A DNA stretch of 64,000 nucleotides, taken from the NCBI GenBank assembly GCA_039621445.1, contig CP154957.1, positions 6,256,504 to 6,320,503 of the forward strand, in the 5' to 3' direction. This document shows, piece by piece, positions 31,730-41,308 of the stretch. The notes under the pieces were generated by a model that was not told the DNA's origin, made no database searches, and saw only the letters and a list, made by a program, of their open reading frames with translations. Source of the DNA: Euglena gracilis (lineage: Eukaryota; Euglenida; Euglenophyceae; Euglenales). The stretch's first letter is position 1, and every line of letters starts with the position of its first letter. Both the position numbers and the translations under genes were made by a program.

Positions 31730-32423
31730 GTGCCCTCTGCATCAAGAAGCAGCCATTGATTGTTGTAGACTCCTTTTTGGGGGGTGGGGGTGGGGGCGGT
31801 TGCCAGTCTGCCACCTTGAATGGGCGGTGGACTCAATCCACAAGCCATTCAAGGTGGCAGACTGGATTTTCAGTCGGTGTAGGAAATGTTTCTGTTCTGC
31901 CCATCCCCGGCAGAATGCGGGGCTTTTGAGTGGCTCTACATCATTTCACTTTTTTTTTAAACACCAAATAGCGTTCAAATTATCTGGTGCGGAGCTTGTT
32001 TTGCGTGGCAAATCAGCTCCGCATCACAAAATTGTGCACCAGCGACCTTCACACGCCTGGGATCAGAAACTCGACAGACCTTGGGATGGCATTGTAGTGA
32101 TAAGAACCAGGAAAAGGAAATCTTTTTGGAGGTGGTAAATGATGGCTGTGGGAGTGTTTCCCTTGCATTTTTTTCCCTCCATTATTATTATTGTTGCAGA
32201 TATAAGCTCAGATTGACTTCGAGGAAGGGCAACACCTGCAATCATAAGCACTCAGTTGTAAAAGTCTTTGCAACCCTGATCGTGTCAAAATCCTCAACCT
32301 TTGTTTTTTAAAAATTTTCCCAAGATTGGGTTAAACCCAAAACCAATGTATGGTTGGTAAACCATGGATGTCTGCCACCACGTGGCACCCTGAAAGCATT
32401 GCACACATGCGCACAGCTGCCAG

Positions 32424-32472
32424 TATGCTCGCATACCGGCAGCGTCCGTCTCCCCCACATATGGCCTCCAGG
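32424..32472 (+). CDS. Candidate exon, possibly longer
   Basis: The acceptor CACAGCTGCCAG gives one leading nucleotide, matching 31729. The peptide MLAYRQRPSPPHMASR precedes a GTACCG donor. The frame stays open with GC-rich third positions to 32596, so the exon may extend. It is basic and Pro/Ser-rich. Confidence 0.4.
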
Positions 32473-33801
32473 GTACCGCGGCACTGGGCCGCCGACACAG
32501 CCGCCAGCGTCCCGCAGCGGCCCATACCTGCATCGGGACCCCACCCCCACTGCAACCACGGCCGCAGCTTTCCAGCGCCCCACCGCCCCCCTTAAACACC
32601 GCGGGGTGTGATCTTTGCCGCTGAATGCCATGCTGTGGTGGGCTCAGTTACGGTACTTGTTTCCCCATCGACCAGGCTCCCACAACCCCTGACCAAGGGG
32701 GGTGGTCATGCGCCCCCTGACCTGCAACCCCAGAGTGGCCGGGAAATAGGGGTGGTCGGTGTGCAAGGGAGGTGCGTGGGAAATTCTTGATGAGTTGCCG
32801 CTATGTGTTGATTCAATCCATTTGTGAACTGTCGAAGATCACTTCTGCCGATGCCCGGGAAGCGGTTGGTGGTACCCCCCAGTGGATGTCTGCTCCTCCC
32901 AGGTCAGAATATTCCCAGCATTTACGAAGGGATTAATCAACCTATTTTTTCTGCAGAAGGGACCACTGGGCCGGTCAGGTCAATCAGGAAAAATGAACAG
33001 AAGGATCAACCCTGAAGAACCCCTTCAGCTAACGGGCTCTTGGTGAGTCTCGAATCTGAGTTGAACTCAAAAGAATGAGCCACACAATACGCAAAAAAAA
33101 ATGTCGTTCTCAGGTTTGTGGGGATGGGCGATGTTCCGCGGGATAGAACTCCTGTTTTTCGGCTTCCTTGGAAGGGCTTCTGCAGGGCGGTTCGTCAGGG
33201 ACGGGATTCTTTTTGTTTTCGTTAAGGACGGCCCTTGAGGACCGCCCTCAGGCCAAAGGCCAGCCAAGGGCTGGACTGGGGCTTGAACAGAAAATTCAGG
33301 TCGAAAACCTCATTTTTTTGACGTTCTTGGAGGTATGGGCAATGGTCCAAGGATGCCGGAAGCACTTTTTTTCCCGGAAGTCGACCCGTTTTTGCCAAAA
33401 TATGTGTTATTGTTCCCTGTGGATTATGCATTAAATGTGCTGGGATAACGGATTTTTTTCCTTTTGTTTTGCTTGTCGGACCGCCCTGGACTTCTGTGGA
33501 TGCTTTTCTTTTGGGTTTCTGAAAGACCCCATGACAGCGAGAGAGAAAGCAGAGAGTTTCTGTGGCGGTTCTGCTTCTCAAGTTTTCGATTCCCCCCCGT
33601 TCAAAATGTTTGCAAATGGATCAAATAAAATTTCATCAGCACAGCACTTTTACCTTCCAATGAGAATTATCAAGGTGAATCCCTTGCGGAATGTTTTTTG
33701 TCGTTGTATTTTTGTCACTGCGCAAAGCTGAAACAACCCTGATTGCATCTTCATCATAACATGTTGTTGCCGTAGTTTTGTGCATTTGCATACCTCCGCA
33801 G
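32473..33801. other. Intron-like stretch with an hAT-like MITE
   Basis: A weakly coding piece (about 32627-32760, AVVGSVTVLVSPSTRLPQPL) lies here without firm splice sites. The MITE at 33183-33488 is the main feature. A (CATT/AATG)-poor unique stretch follows to the 33802 acceptor. Confidence 0.45.
33183..33488. mobile_element. hAT-like MITE, CAGGGCGG family
   Basis: The ends are CAGGGCGGT and ACCGCCCTG. The flanking 8-mers GGCTTCTG (33175-33182) and GACTTCTG (33489-33496) differ at one position and form the target duplication. The body carries GGGGCTTGAACAG, GGATGCCGGAAGC and GTCGACCCG landmarks. Confidence 0.85.
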
Positions 33802-33911
33802 CGATCGCCGTCCGCCACCGTGGGGAACTCCTCCACCACGCCGCGGACCTACCGGTCCCCACGCCAAGTGGACACCCCAACGTTGAAGGAGAAGTCCACC
33901 CACCATGCCGT
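33802..33911 (+). CDS. Ser/Thr/Pro-rich linker exon
   Basis: The acceptor CATACCTCCGCAG is followed in phase 0 by RSPSATVGNSSTTPRTYRSP and RQVDTPTLKEKSTHHA, with strongly GC third positions. A phase-0 GTTCAT donor follows; the frame is open to 33979, so the end is uncertain. It is a disordered, phosphorylatable-looking linker. Confidence 0.6.
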
Positions 33912-34038
33912 TCATTCGCCCCATCCAGGGCCCCACCTCCACACGAAAGAAAGCACCTGCCTTGGGAATCGTTTTAAATGAAGAAGGTGCTTGCCTTGGA
34001 AGTATTTTTTTTCAGTTTGGTTTTTATAATGTATACAG

Positions 34039-34175
34039 GACCCTGTCATACGGCCGGACAAGGTGCTTGTGGATATCCCGATGTTTGAAAGCCACGTGAT
34101 TCACCCTTTGAATGCACCAGCACAGTTCACATTAATGGGACACTATCTCTTCGTTGGACATATGTGTATTGGGCG
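34039..34175 (+). CDS. Well-supported exon of unknown protein
   Basis: The acceptor ATGTATACAG and donor GTGAGG bound a frame reading DPVIRPDKVLVDIPMFESHV and ...FTLMGHYLFVGHMCIG, ending with two spare nucleotides. These combine with one leading nucleotide of 34860. It has an ordered, hydrophobic composition unlike the linkers. I do not recognise the family. Confidence 0.7.
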
Positions 34176-34859
34176 GTGAGGTGTTTTCTAGATCAGGGCT
34201 TGTATAACAATAAAACCAGCATCCAAATTTACAATTATTGCACATTCCTTGGGTTCTAAGCCACGAAATTTCCAGAAAAAAATGTGCCACCTCCTTGCTT
34301 CACTGGAAAACAGGTTTTTTGTTGACCTCTTGGTTCAAGCAACCCTTCGGCCCATCCAGTGAACCCCAGATTTAAGCAACGGGTTGCCTAAATTTGGGGT
34401 TAAGCAGCCAGCAAGCCAGGTTAAGCAGCAGCATCACCTCCTTTCCACGGAAATTGAGCAGCTTGATGATTCTTTGTATTCGAGAGTTTCCCCAACTTAT
34501 TTTCAGGGTTGCTCAATTTGGTTCCCAGGGAGGGGGTAACTCCCAACCCTGACCCTATTCCTCCATCAATAATCCAAAATTTCTCCCCGACCCCCCAACC
34601 CTATGGCCCCCGGGGGGGGGGGTATGTAGTGGGACCTGCCATTTTGGTTTCGGACAATCGGCCCCCGGGTTGCTTGTATTTCGGGCTTGCTTATATTTGG
34701 AATTCGCTGATTTCGGCCGTTTTTTGTGTGCCGCGTTGACAAAAACTCCTTCAAATCATCCACTCCAGCGTTGCTGATATCTGGGCCTCTCCACCGATGT
34801 GTCCCCTGGCACTGAGGGACGGGGCCCTGCACCCATAGTGACGTCCATGCCCTCCACAG

Positions 34860-34950
34860 CTCCGTCCTCATCGCATCCCCCGCCAGCAGCCAACCCGCCA
34901 CTCCCAAGTACGTGCCGGACCAGTACAGCATCCCCCCGGCGGCCTACGCC
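34860..34950 (+). CDS. Exon cut by a CAG...CTG insert (5' part)
   Basis: The acceptor CCCTCCACAG gives one leading nucleotide, then SVLIASPASSQPATPKYVPD and QYSIPPAAYA with very GC-rich third positions. The frame resumes exactly after the insert at 35429. The insert's 8-bp flanks, ACGCCGGC and ACGCCGAC, fall in the coding sequence. Confidence 0.75.
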
Positions 34951-34953
34951 GGC

Positions 34954-35423
34954 CAGGCATTATTTACGGCGCAAATTTTTAGAATCTTTTGAGGTATTTT
35001 AAGGCGGTTTTAAAGGGTTTTAAGGTTTTTTTGGGCATCTCGAAGAATTGAAGAATTTTTAAGGCGTCTATTTTCCAAGGGCGGTCAAAAAGAGCCATCT
35101 GGGCATGGAACCAATCCAGGTTGAAAAGCATAAAGTTCAAAAACACATTGTTTCGAGTTTTGGGTTGATAGACAATGTTTCGGCGATGCCAGAAATCATT
35201 CTTTTTCTCCAGAGTTGGCTTGTTTTTTTTTGCTGAGGTTTTGCGACTTCAGTTTTGCTCGTAATTCGAATATTTTTCCAGGACGAGTTTTTTGAAGTTT
35301 TTAAGGTTTTTAAAGGCACCTTAAGAATAAGCAAAGTAAAACAAATTATCTTAATATATAAGAATAACAATAATAAATTTAAAATAAACAGTAGTAATAA
35401 TTAACCTTAAAAAATAATGCCTG
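34954..35423. mobile_element. CAGGCATT-family hAT-like MITE inside a coding exon
   Basis: The ends are CAGGCATTATT and AATAATGCCTG (11-bp inverted repeat). The flanking 8-mers ACGCCGGC (34946-34953) and ACGCCGAC (35424-35431) differ at one base. Excision from 34951 to 35428 restores a continuous frame (...AAYA / DPEPIAV...). No GT-AG pair would do so. The interior is AT-rich with TTTTAAGG repeats. Confidence 0.85.
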
Positions 35424-35428
35424 ACGCC

Positions 35429-35557
35429 GACCCGGAGCCCATTGCGGTGATGCCGAGCCGCTACAGCTTTGTGGCCTCGCGCAGCACCATCACGGCCAGC
35501 CCCTCGGCCAGGCACAGCTGGCTTGCTAATGGCTGGCACGCCAAGAGGCAGGAAACA
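35429..35557 (+). CDS. Exon cut by a CAG...CTG insert (3' part)
   Basis: It continues 34860-34950 in phase 0: DPEPIAVMPSRYSFVASRST and onward, Ser-rich with GC third positions. The frame meets TGA at 35558-35560. No GT donor is present, so the exon either ends at another nonconventional intron (CAG at about 35506 or 35549) or is terminal. Confidence 0.65.
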
Positions 35558-35560
35558 TGA

Positions 35561-36935
35561 AATCCAAATGATTATCCGATCGTGAATGATTCTCCAATGC
35601 AAAGGCATCAATCATCAAAGATTATCAGGCAACTCAAAGCATCTCCCATGTTGCTCAAAACAAAATAATCGTCCGAAGCGCTTGTCACCAGCAAAAGCAC
35701 TTTTTAATGGTCGAAGATCAGAGCACATTTATGGTTTGTGTCGAAGGTGAGCATGTGATTAATTTCATTTGCACTTTTTGAACATGGAATCATATGGAAT
35801 TAGCCCGACACATTCTATCCAAGACGAACTGTATCTGAAAGTTTTCAGGAAATGGGACTGTTGCATGCAAAACTGCCAGTGGTGGTTTTATCTTCGGTGT
35901 TTGATTGGGAAGGCTTCCCTGTGCACCCTCTTCTGGCTTTTGGTCCTTTGCGGACAGACGGCCAGAAGCAAGAATGTGCCTTCTGCAGGCACGCTCCAGG
36001 ATGGTTGCAAGCCCATTGAGAGGTGCACTCTTCTCCACTGCTGGATGTATTTTGTTCCGTTTCTGTCTGTTTGAGGTGCTTTATTTTATTCTGTGGCATC
36101 AAAGAAATATCTCCGTTTTTTTGAGGTATGTCCGTGACTTTCAAGACTTTCAGACAGGATTCGGAATTTTTGTTTCCGCAGAAGTGTTTTCAACCCGAAG
36201 ACAACCATTCTCACCGTACTGGAAATATATAAATCTTGTTGAGGGGGGAATCCAGGGCTGGAAAAAGGCTGCTGGCTGGCTGGACCCCCCCAGGTGATGA
36301 GGTTACATTTTCTTAAGCTACCCCAGCTTCCCTTTGAGAGTGAAACAGATTTTTCCCTTTCAGAGGGTGCAAAATGGGCGAAAATGTACTGGAAATGGCT
36401 GGCCAGGGCAAATTTGGGGTCAAAAATGTATTTATTGCATAATTGGCAGTTTTTGTACATTTTTGCATTTTCGATTTTTTTTTTGGTACCCGATTCGACC
36501 CGGGTCGGGCCCAGCTCCAGTCCGGGACCCCTGGGGGTGGACGGGGGGGGTCAGCCTTTTTCCAGGCAGCCGAAAATTTCCAGACACTGAGGCTGACTCT
36601 GAGACTCTGACTCTGACTATTTTGAAGGGGGGGGTTATATTTGGCCGTCAAAAGAACGACCTCAGGGTTTCTATGTCTGTTCTATTGTGGAGTTGCTATA
36701 TTTTGGGGAGGTTTGTTTGATCAGGGTCAGAAGGTCACCACTTGTTGGTGGGTTCACAGCTGAGGTGTGCACTGTTTTTAAACGCACCTTCTCGTTGGGC
36801 AGTGGAAGCGCCAAGAAAAACGGCATGGCAGTGTATTCATTGGAGCACAGTTCCCTGGAAGAGTTCAGTACAGCCATTCAATGTGTTAAGCGATCGAGCC
36901 TTTCAGCCGTCGCACTGCCCTTCTTGTCTTCACAG
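35561..36935. other. No recognised exon
   Basis: This is unique-looking sequence with a Pro/Gly-coding piece around 36240-36300 (GIQGWKKAAGWLDPP) lacking clear splice sites. A short repeat at about 36490-36560 (GGTACCCGATTCGACCCGGG) recurs near 3976 and 59940. Confidence 0.4.
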
Positions 36936-37070
36936 CCTCGACGTCGCCAGGCCGCAGCTATTCCATGGCTATGGCCCTCGCAGGCTGCGCAACCCCATCT
37001 GACCCGGAGCTGCTGTCCAACCACTTGTCCTCCTCCCCGGCCGTCCGCTTCACCAAGCACCCTTCTTGTG
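36936..37070 (+). CDS. Ser-rich exon, start of a phase-linked run into the ARM gene
   Basis: The acceptor TTGTCTTCACAG gives two leading nucleotides, then STSPGRSYSMAMALAGCATP and ...SPAVRFTKHPSC, with one spare nucleotide before GTACGA. That nucleotide joins two leading ones at 38661. Third positions are strongly GC. Confidence 0.7.
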
Positions 37071-38004
37071 GTACGACCCCTTTTCGCCAACTGGATCAGA
37101 GATACAACTGGTCCCACAAACAGTGGGATGATTCCACGGCGTGGCATTTGCCAGCCAACAGATAGAACCCCAAACATTGTTTGAGTTGTTGAATGCTCTC
37201 CACTGGTCCCATAACCCTGGGAATCCCCGCCGCGAAAGAAACGTCCACCCCCACGGATTTCGCGGACGCCGGTTCTGTCCGAAAAAAAAGGGTTAGGGAC
37301 GCCCCAAAACCAGCGTCCCCAACGCCGGTTCTGACGTCACTAAAAATGTCATCAAAAGTGCCCCAAAATGGCCCTGATATGACTGTTTTAACCATGTAGC
37401 ACAATGAATTTTGCCATTTGGGGACCACTGGGGCGGATCTCCAAATTTGGTGAAAATTGGCCCTGTTTTGGAAATAGAGTACCGTGCAGCGTGGAAAAAT
37501 CTGATGACCACCGCTGGTCGTCTGTTGAAAAGAGCTTTCGATCGAGGGGTAACTTGGTACCCTAACGTTGCACGCAGCCCAAGATACGCTCGCGATCGTA
37601 TCGTGCCTGGCGCCCCCCGTTCGGTTCCCGGTCCCCCCCCTATTCAGCCTGATTAAGAGGGATACCCACAAAATATGTACAGAAAACGCCGCCCCTTACA
37701 AATTCTGTTTTCGACGACAGCTGTTTCTTTCTTTTCTCATTCAGCGCGGGAGTTTTTTTGACTGTTTTTAAACGACGGTGTTTTCAAACGAGGACCCGCC
37801 CTGAGGGTGTTCACCGGTTGTCGGAGGCCCATGCGAAAGGAGGCCACGGGCATCCCCACATCCCACCCAATTTGGCATTCCCTCTAGTGTGAACTTCCTC
37901 ACTGAGGGCTGCCACATGAGCAGAGAAATCAAGGGGTGCCCCCCCAAATTTAAGCCACCCGTAGCTTAAATTATTCTTTCAACCAACTGGCCCAAGGTGG
38001 GTGC

Positions 38005-38275
38005 AGGGCGGTCTATATGGGACGGGTCTATATTTTTTTCCCTTAAGGACCGCTCTTTGGGATGGCCAACGGTCAATCCGGGGATCGAACAGGTCAAAAA
38101 AGTCGAAAAAAGCCTTTTTAAAACGCTGGATGGTGTAAAATTGCCAGAAGTAACTCTTCTTCCCGAAGTTGACCCTTTTTTTTTGCCAAAATATGACCAT
38201 TTTTTGATCCTGTGGAGGTTTGCATTGTGCTGGGAGAGGGAAGTTTTTTTTGGTTTGCAATGGATGTGCCGAGGA
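38005..38275. mobile_element. Decayed hAT-like MITE, CAGGGCGG family
   Basis: The left end CAGGGCGGTC is intact. The body has GGGGATCGAACAGG, GCCAGAAGTAAC and TTGCATTGTGCTGGGA landmarks, while the right terminal repeat is degraded. No target duplication was found. Confidence 0.6.
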
Positions 38276-38298
38276 GGTGCTTTGGACCAAAAGGTCAG

Positions 38299-38660
38299 TG
38301 TTAACCCCCCCCCCTAATAAGTGCACGGGTGCGCGCATTTTAAGGACGTAGTTTCGGACCCCAAGGGGGTGCGCACTTATTAGGGCAGTGGGCACTTTTT
38401 AGGACAAAGCCGAAAATACTTTCGGTTCCCCCACTCTTTTTCAATTTTCCCCCTATTTTGTGATTTCAAGCTATGAGTCAAGTGATTATGTGTCAAATTT
38501 GGGCTTGGACGATAGAAATATTTTGTCTGAGAAGGACAGTTCTGGGTCGGTATAACTCGGTATAAATGCGGGAGGCGGTATAAATGGATTTCTTCTGATT
38601 TTTCTGGGGGGGTGGTCGGTAAAAATGGGTGTTGTTCTAAACGGGGGAGGGGGGGTTTAG
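38299..38660. other. Poly-C/poly-G bounded intron end
   Basis: The segment starts TTAACCCCCCCCCC with TAATAAGTGC and a matching GCACTTATTA about 75 nt later. It ends with GTATAAATG words and GGGGGGGTTTAG, whose final AG is the acceptor of the next exon. A poly-C capped element end thus supplies the splice acceptor. Confidence 0.5.
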
Positions 38661-38809
38661 AAGGAAGGAAGAAGGATGCTTGCGGAGAGCGCCCCAAGAC
38701 CCCGGAGGAACTGGTGGGGGAGCTACGGCAAGCCCACCACAGCTGCGTCGAGAGCCCAAACAAGCGGGACGGGGAGGTGGCGGCCAGCGAGCAGTGCAAA
38801 ACGCCGGAG
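38661..38809 (+). CDS. Charged exon, N-terminal region of the ARM protein
   Basis: Two leading nucleotides are followed by a charged frame, KDACGERPKTPEELVGELRQ and SPNKRDGEVAASEQCKTPE, ending in phase 0 at GTGTGT. It is phase-compatible with 37070 and 40858. Confidence 0.7.
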
Positions 38810-39908
38810 GTGTGTCGCGTGTGCGCGGTTCGAGCTGCAGTGCCTGTTTTCCGTCCTTCGGCCCACGGTCCAACAAATTTAACTCTTTTTAGCGAAAGCC
38901 ATCGTCCCTGCCCGCCTAATCAGACCCGGGTCTATTTTTCTGTCCCGTGCTGAAAGCCTACAGGGCACCTTTTTCGGGGGAGATCTTATTTTTGTATTTT
39001 TTGACGAAAATAAATAATTTAATTGATTACCTCGTTGGTGCTGGAAACCGAGGCAGAAACCAACTAATTCTCCCGAAACTGCATCCGCCCTCCACGGACC
39101 ATCCTCCTCATACCTTTGGGGCATTAAAATTTAAAATGATGTATGTGGATGTGAATGGGTAGATGGGCATGTTATAATGAATGCATGGTGCACAGTACCC
39201 ACATATGACCGTGCCATATTCTGCACCTTGATTTCTGCAGTGACGCGATTGGCATCGTCTTTTTTTGGCACAGTGAACACGGAATGGCGGCTGCAACATA
39301 CAGCCCTCCCATTGACCTCTGCTTTTATGTTCACAGCGGAGCAGGCTCTCCGATTCGGGAATCGACGCTTCACGGTCTCGCAACACAACTACACCCGAGG
39401 TGTGCACGGATGCCATTTGCCCGTCAGATGCCATTTCTAGGCGGGTGGTTCTCAAGGGATGAAGTTTTTTTTTTCAACAGGACAGTCGCCCTTGGCCGTT
39501 GGCCGAAGAGAAGTCAACGGCAGGTCCGGGGCTCAAACAGGGTCGAAATTTAAGAAGTCGTCCGAGGGCATTTTTTGGCTGGTTTGGCGATGTTCCAAGG
39601 AAGCTGGGGATCAATTGTGCCCCCTGACGTGACACGAAAAAATTTTCGATTTCTCAATTTTGATTTTTTCCCCACTCATTTTTTGTGGATTTTTCGTTGA
39701 CTTCTGAGTTGCATATTTAGTAAAGGACCGCTCTGATACAAGTCACGAGAACGGCAGATGAGAATGGCTCCTGTGGATGCTATTTTTTTTGAATGGCATT
39801 TTTTTTTGTTGTGGTGATGGCAGGAAATAAGAACTCATCATTTGATTTTCTGCTCTGAGAGTGGTGGAAGAGGTTGCGGAGGAGGTTTACCATGAATTAT
39901 CACTGTGG

Positions 39909-40268
39909 CAGGGCGGACCTGTCTCCTTGCCCTGTTATGAATAAATATTTTTTATTATCAAGTAAAACCGCTCAAGTGTTGGTCCTTAGGCCTGAGAGAT
40001 GGCCAACATCGGATCCCCCCGTCGAGCGCGTTTGAAAATCAAAAGCCCCAAAGCGCATTTTTTTTTTGATGTTTTTAGTGGATGGGTGATGGTCCAAGGA
40101 TGCCACAAAAATTTTTTTTCTCAGGTCGACCTGTTTTTGCCTCGATGTTGCCTTTTTTTTTTTGCATTTTCCTGTGGGTTTTGCATTGAATGTGCTGGGA
40201 CGGCAGTAAAAAATTTTTCAGCTAGATTTTTTGAGCTTAAATTTTTTTTCAGCTTAAGGGCTGCCCTG
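39909..40268. mobile_element. hAT-like MITE, CAGGGCGG family, diverged
   Basis: The left end is CAGGGCGGACC, the right end GGGCTGCCCTG. The flanking 8-mers CACTGTGG and ACCTGTGG agree at six positions. The body has GTGGATGGGTGATGGTCC and GGTCGACCTGTTTTTGCC landmarks. Further family fragments lie at about 39440-39735 and 40420-40570. Confidence 0.7.
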
Positions 40269-40857
40269 ACCTGTGGTTTTGAAAATCTTCTTTGCCTGAT
40301 TGTGTTTTTATTTTTGGCGTTGCAAGTGGGGGTGGTGGCTGTTAGGTTGCAACAGTGACGATGAGGGACGGGAAGTTTTTTTTGTTAAGTTGGGAAGTTG
40401 AGAAGTTTTTGTTCATTTGCTGAGGACCAAGGACTGCCCTTAGGCTCAAGGGCCTGCCAACGGCCTGTCCTTGGCTCGAAAACCAAAAAGGTCGAAACAC
40501 CCGTTTTTTGGTGTTTTGGGTGGATGGGTGGATGGTCCAAGGATGCCAGAAATCTATTCCCCATGGGTGGGTGGGGGGGTTGACTCCCCTGGCACCATCC
40601 TGATGGGTGGGGGTCGGACCCCCCCTACCACGCCTTCTGTATTTCCGCGGGCGCCGATTTTTAGGTCAAATTGCGCAGGTGCTGTGGTGGGCAGGGGGCC
40701 GACCCCCCCACCAGGCCTTCCTGCACCCCTTAAATCGCGAGTTTTCACACCCAAATCGCAAATATCGCGAGTCGGATTGAGAATTTGCACCAATGGTGGC
40801 AAAACGACACTGTGAACATCCGGACCGCAATCGCAGACTTGCAACACCGCAATGCAG

Positions 40858-40955
40858 CCACCCGTACACCCGCACCGGATATCAATGGAATCAAAGCCAC
40901 CACGACTGGTTTACACAAGAAATTGCAACAGGATGAGCCCTGCTCCGACCCCCCG
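40858..40955 (+). CDS. Basic Pro-rich exon
   Basis: The acceptor ACCGCAATGCAG is followed in phase 0 by PPVHPHRISMESKPPRLVYT and RNCNRMSPAPTP, ending with two spare nucleotides before GTGGAA. These join one leading nucleotide of 41069. Another frame reads to a TGA just downstream, so the call depends on phase. Confidence 0.55.
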
Positions 40956-41068
40956 GTGGAAGAGGGCCCCAAATGAAGGTACCCATGGGAATCCCCATGG
41001 AAGCAGTGAGGAATGGTTAACGGGCCCTCAAACTGGAAACCGATTGGGGGTTCCCGTTATGTCCCCAG

Positions 41069-41308
41069 GGATACCTCTGTTGATGCGCCGGCCCCCCGCT
41101 CGCCACAGGGCTCCCCGCAGCGGCGCGGGGTGTCGCCCATGTCCCCCTCGTCGCCCGGCCGCAAGCCCTCGCCCAGCCGGCGCTCCGCCGGCGTCCAGCG
41201 CAAGACGTTCGCCGCCCTGCCCCCCGTCACCCACTGGCCCCGCATCCAGGACGTGCTGCACCTGATGGACACCTGGCGGGACGGCGACAGCTGGGACCCC
41301 ATGGACAA
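41069..41308 (+). CDS. Ser/Pro/Arg linker plus start of folded region
   Basis: The acceptor TATGTCCCCAG gives one leading nucleotide. The first about 50 residues are an SPR linker (RSPQGSPQRRGVSPMSPSSP), followed by an ordered segment (HWPRIQDVLHLMDTWRDGDS). The donor is GTGTGG with two spare nucleotides, matching 44122. Third positions are almost all G or C. It is placed just before the ARM repeats. Confidence 0.85.
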
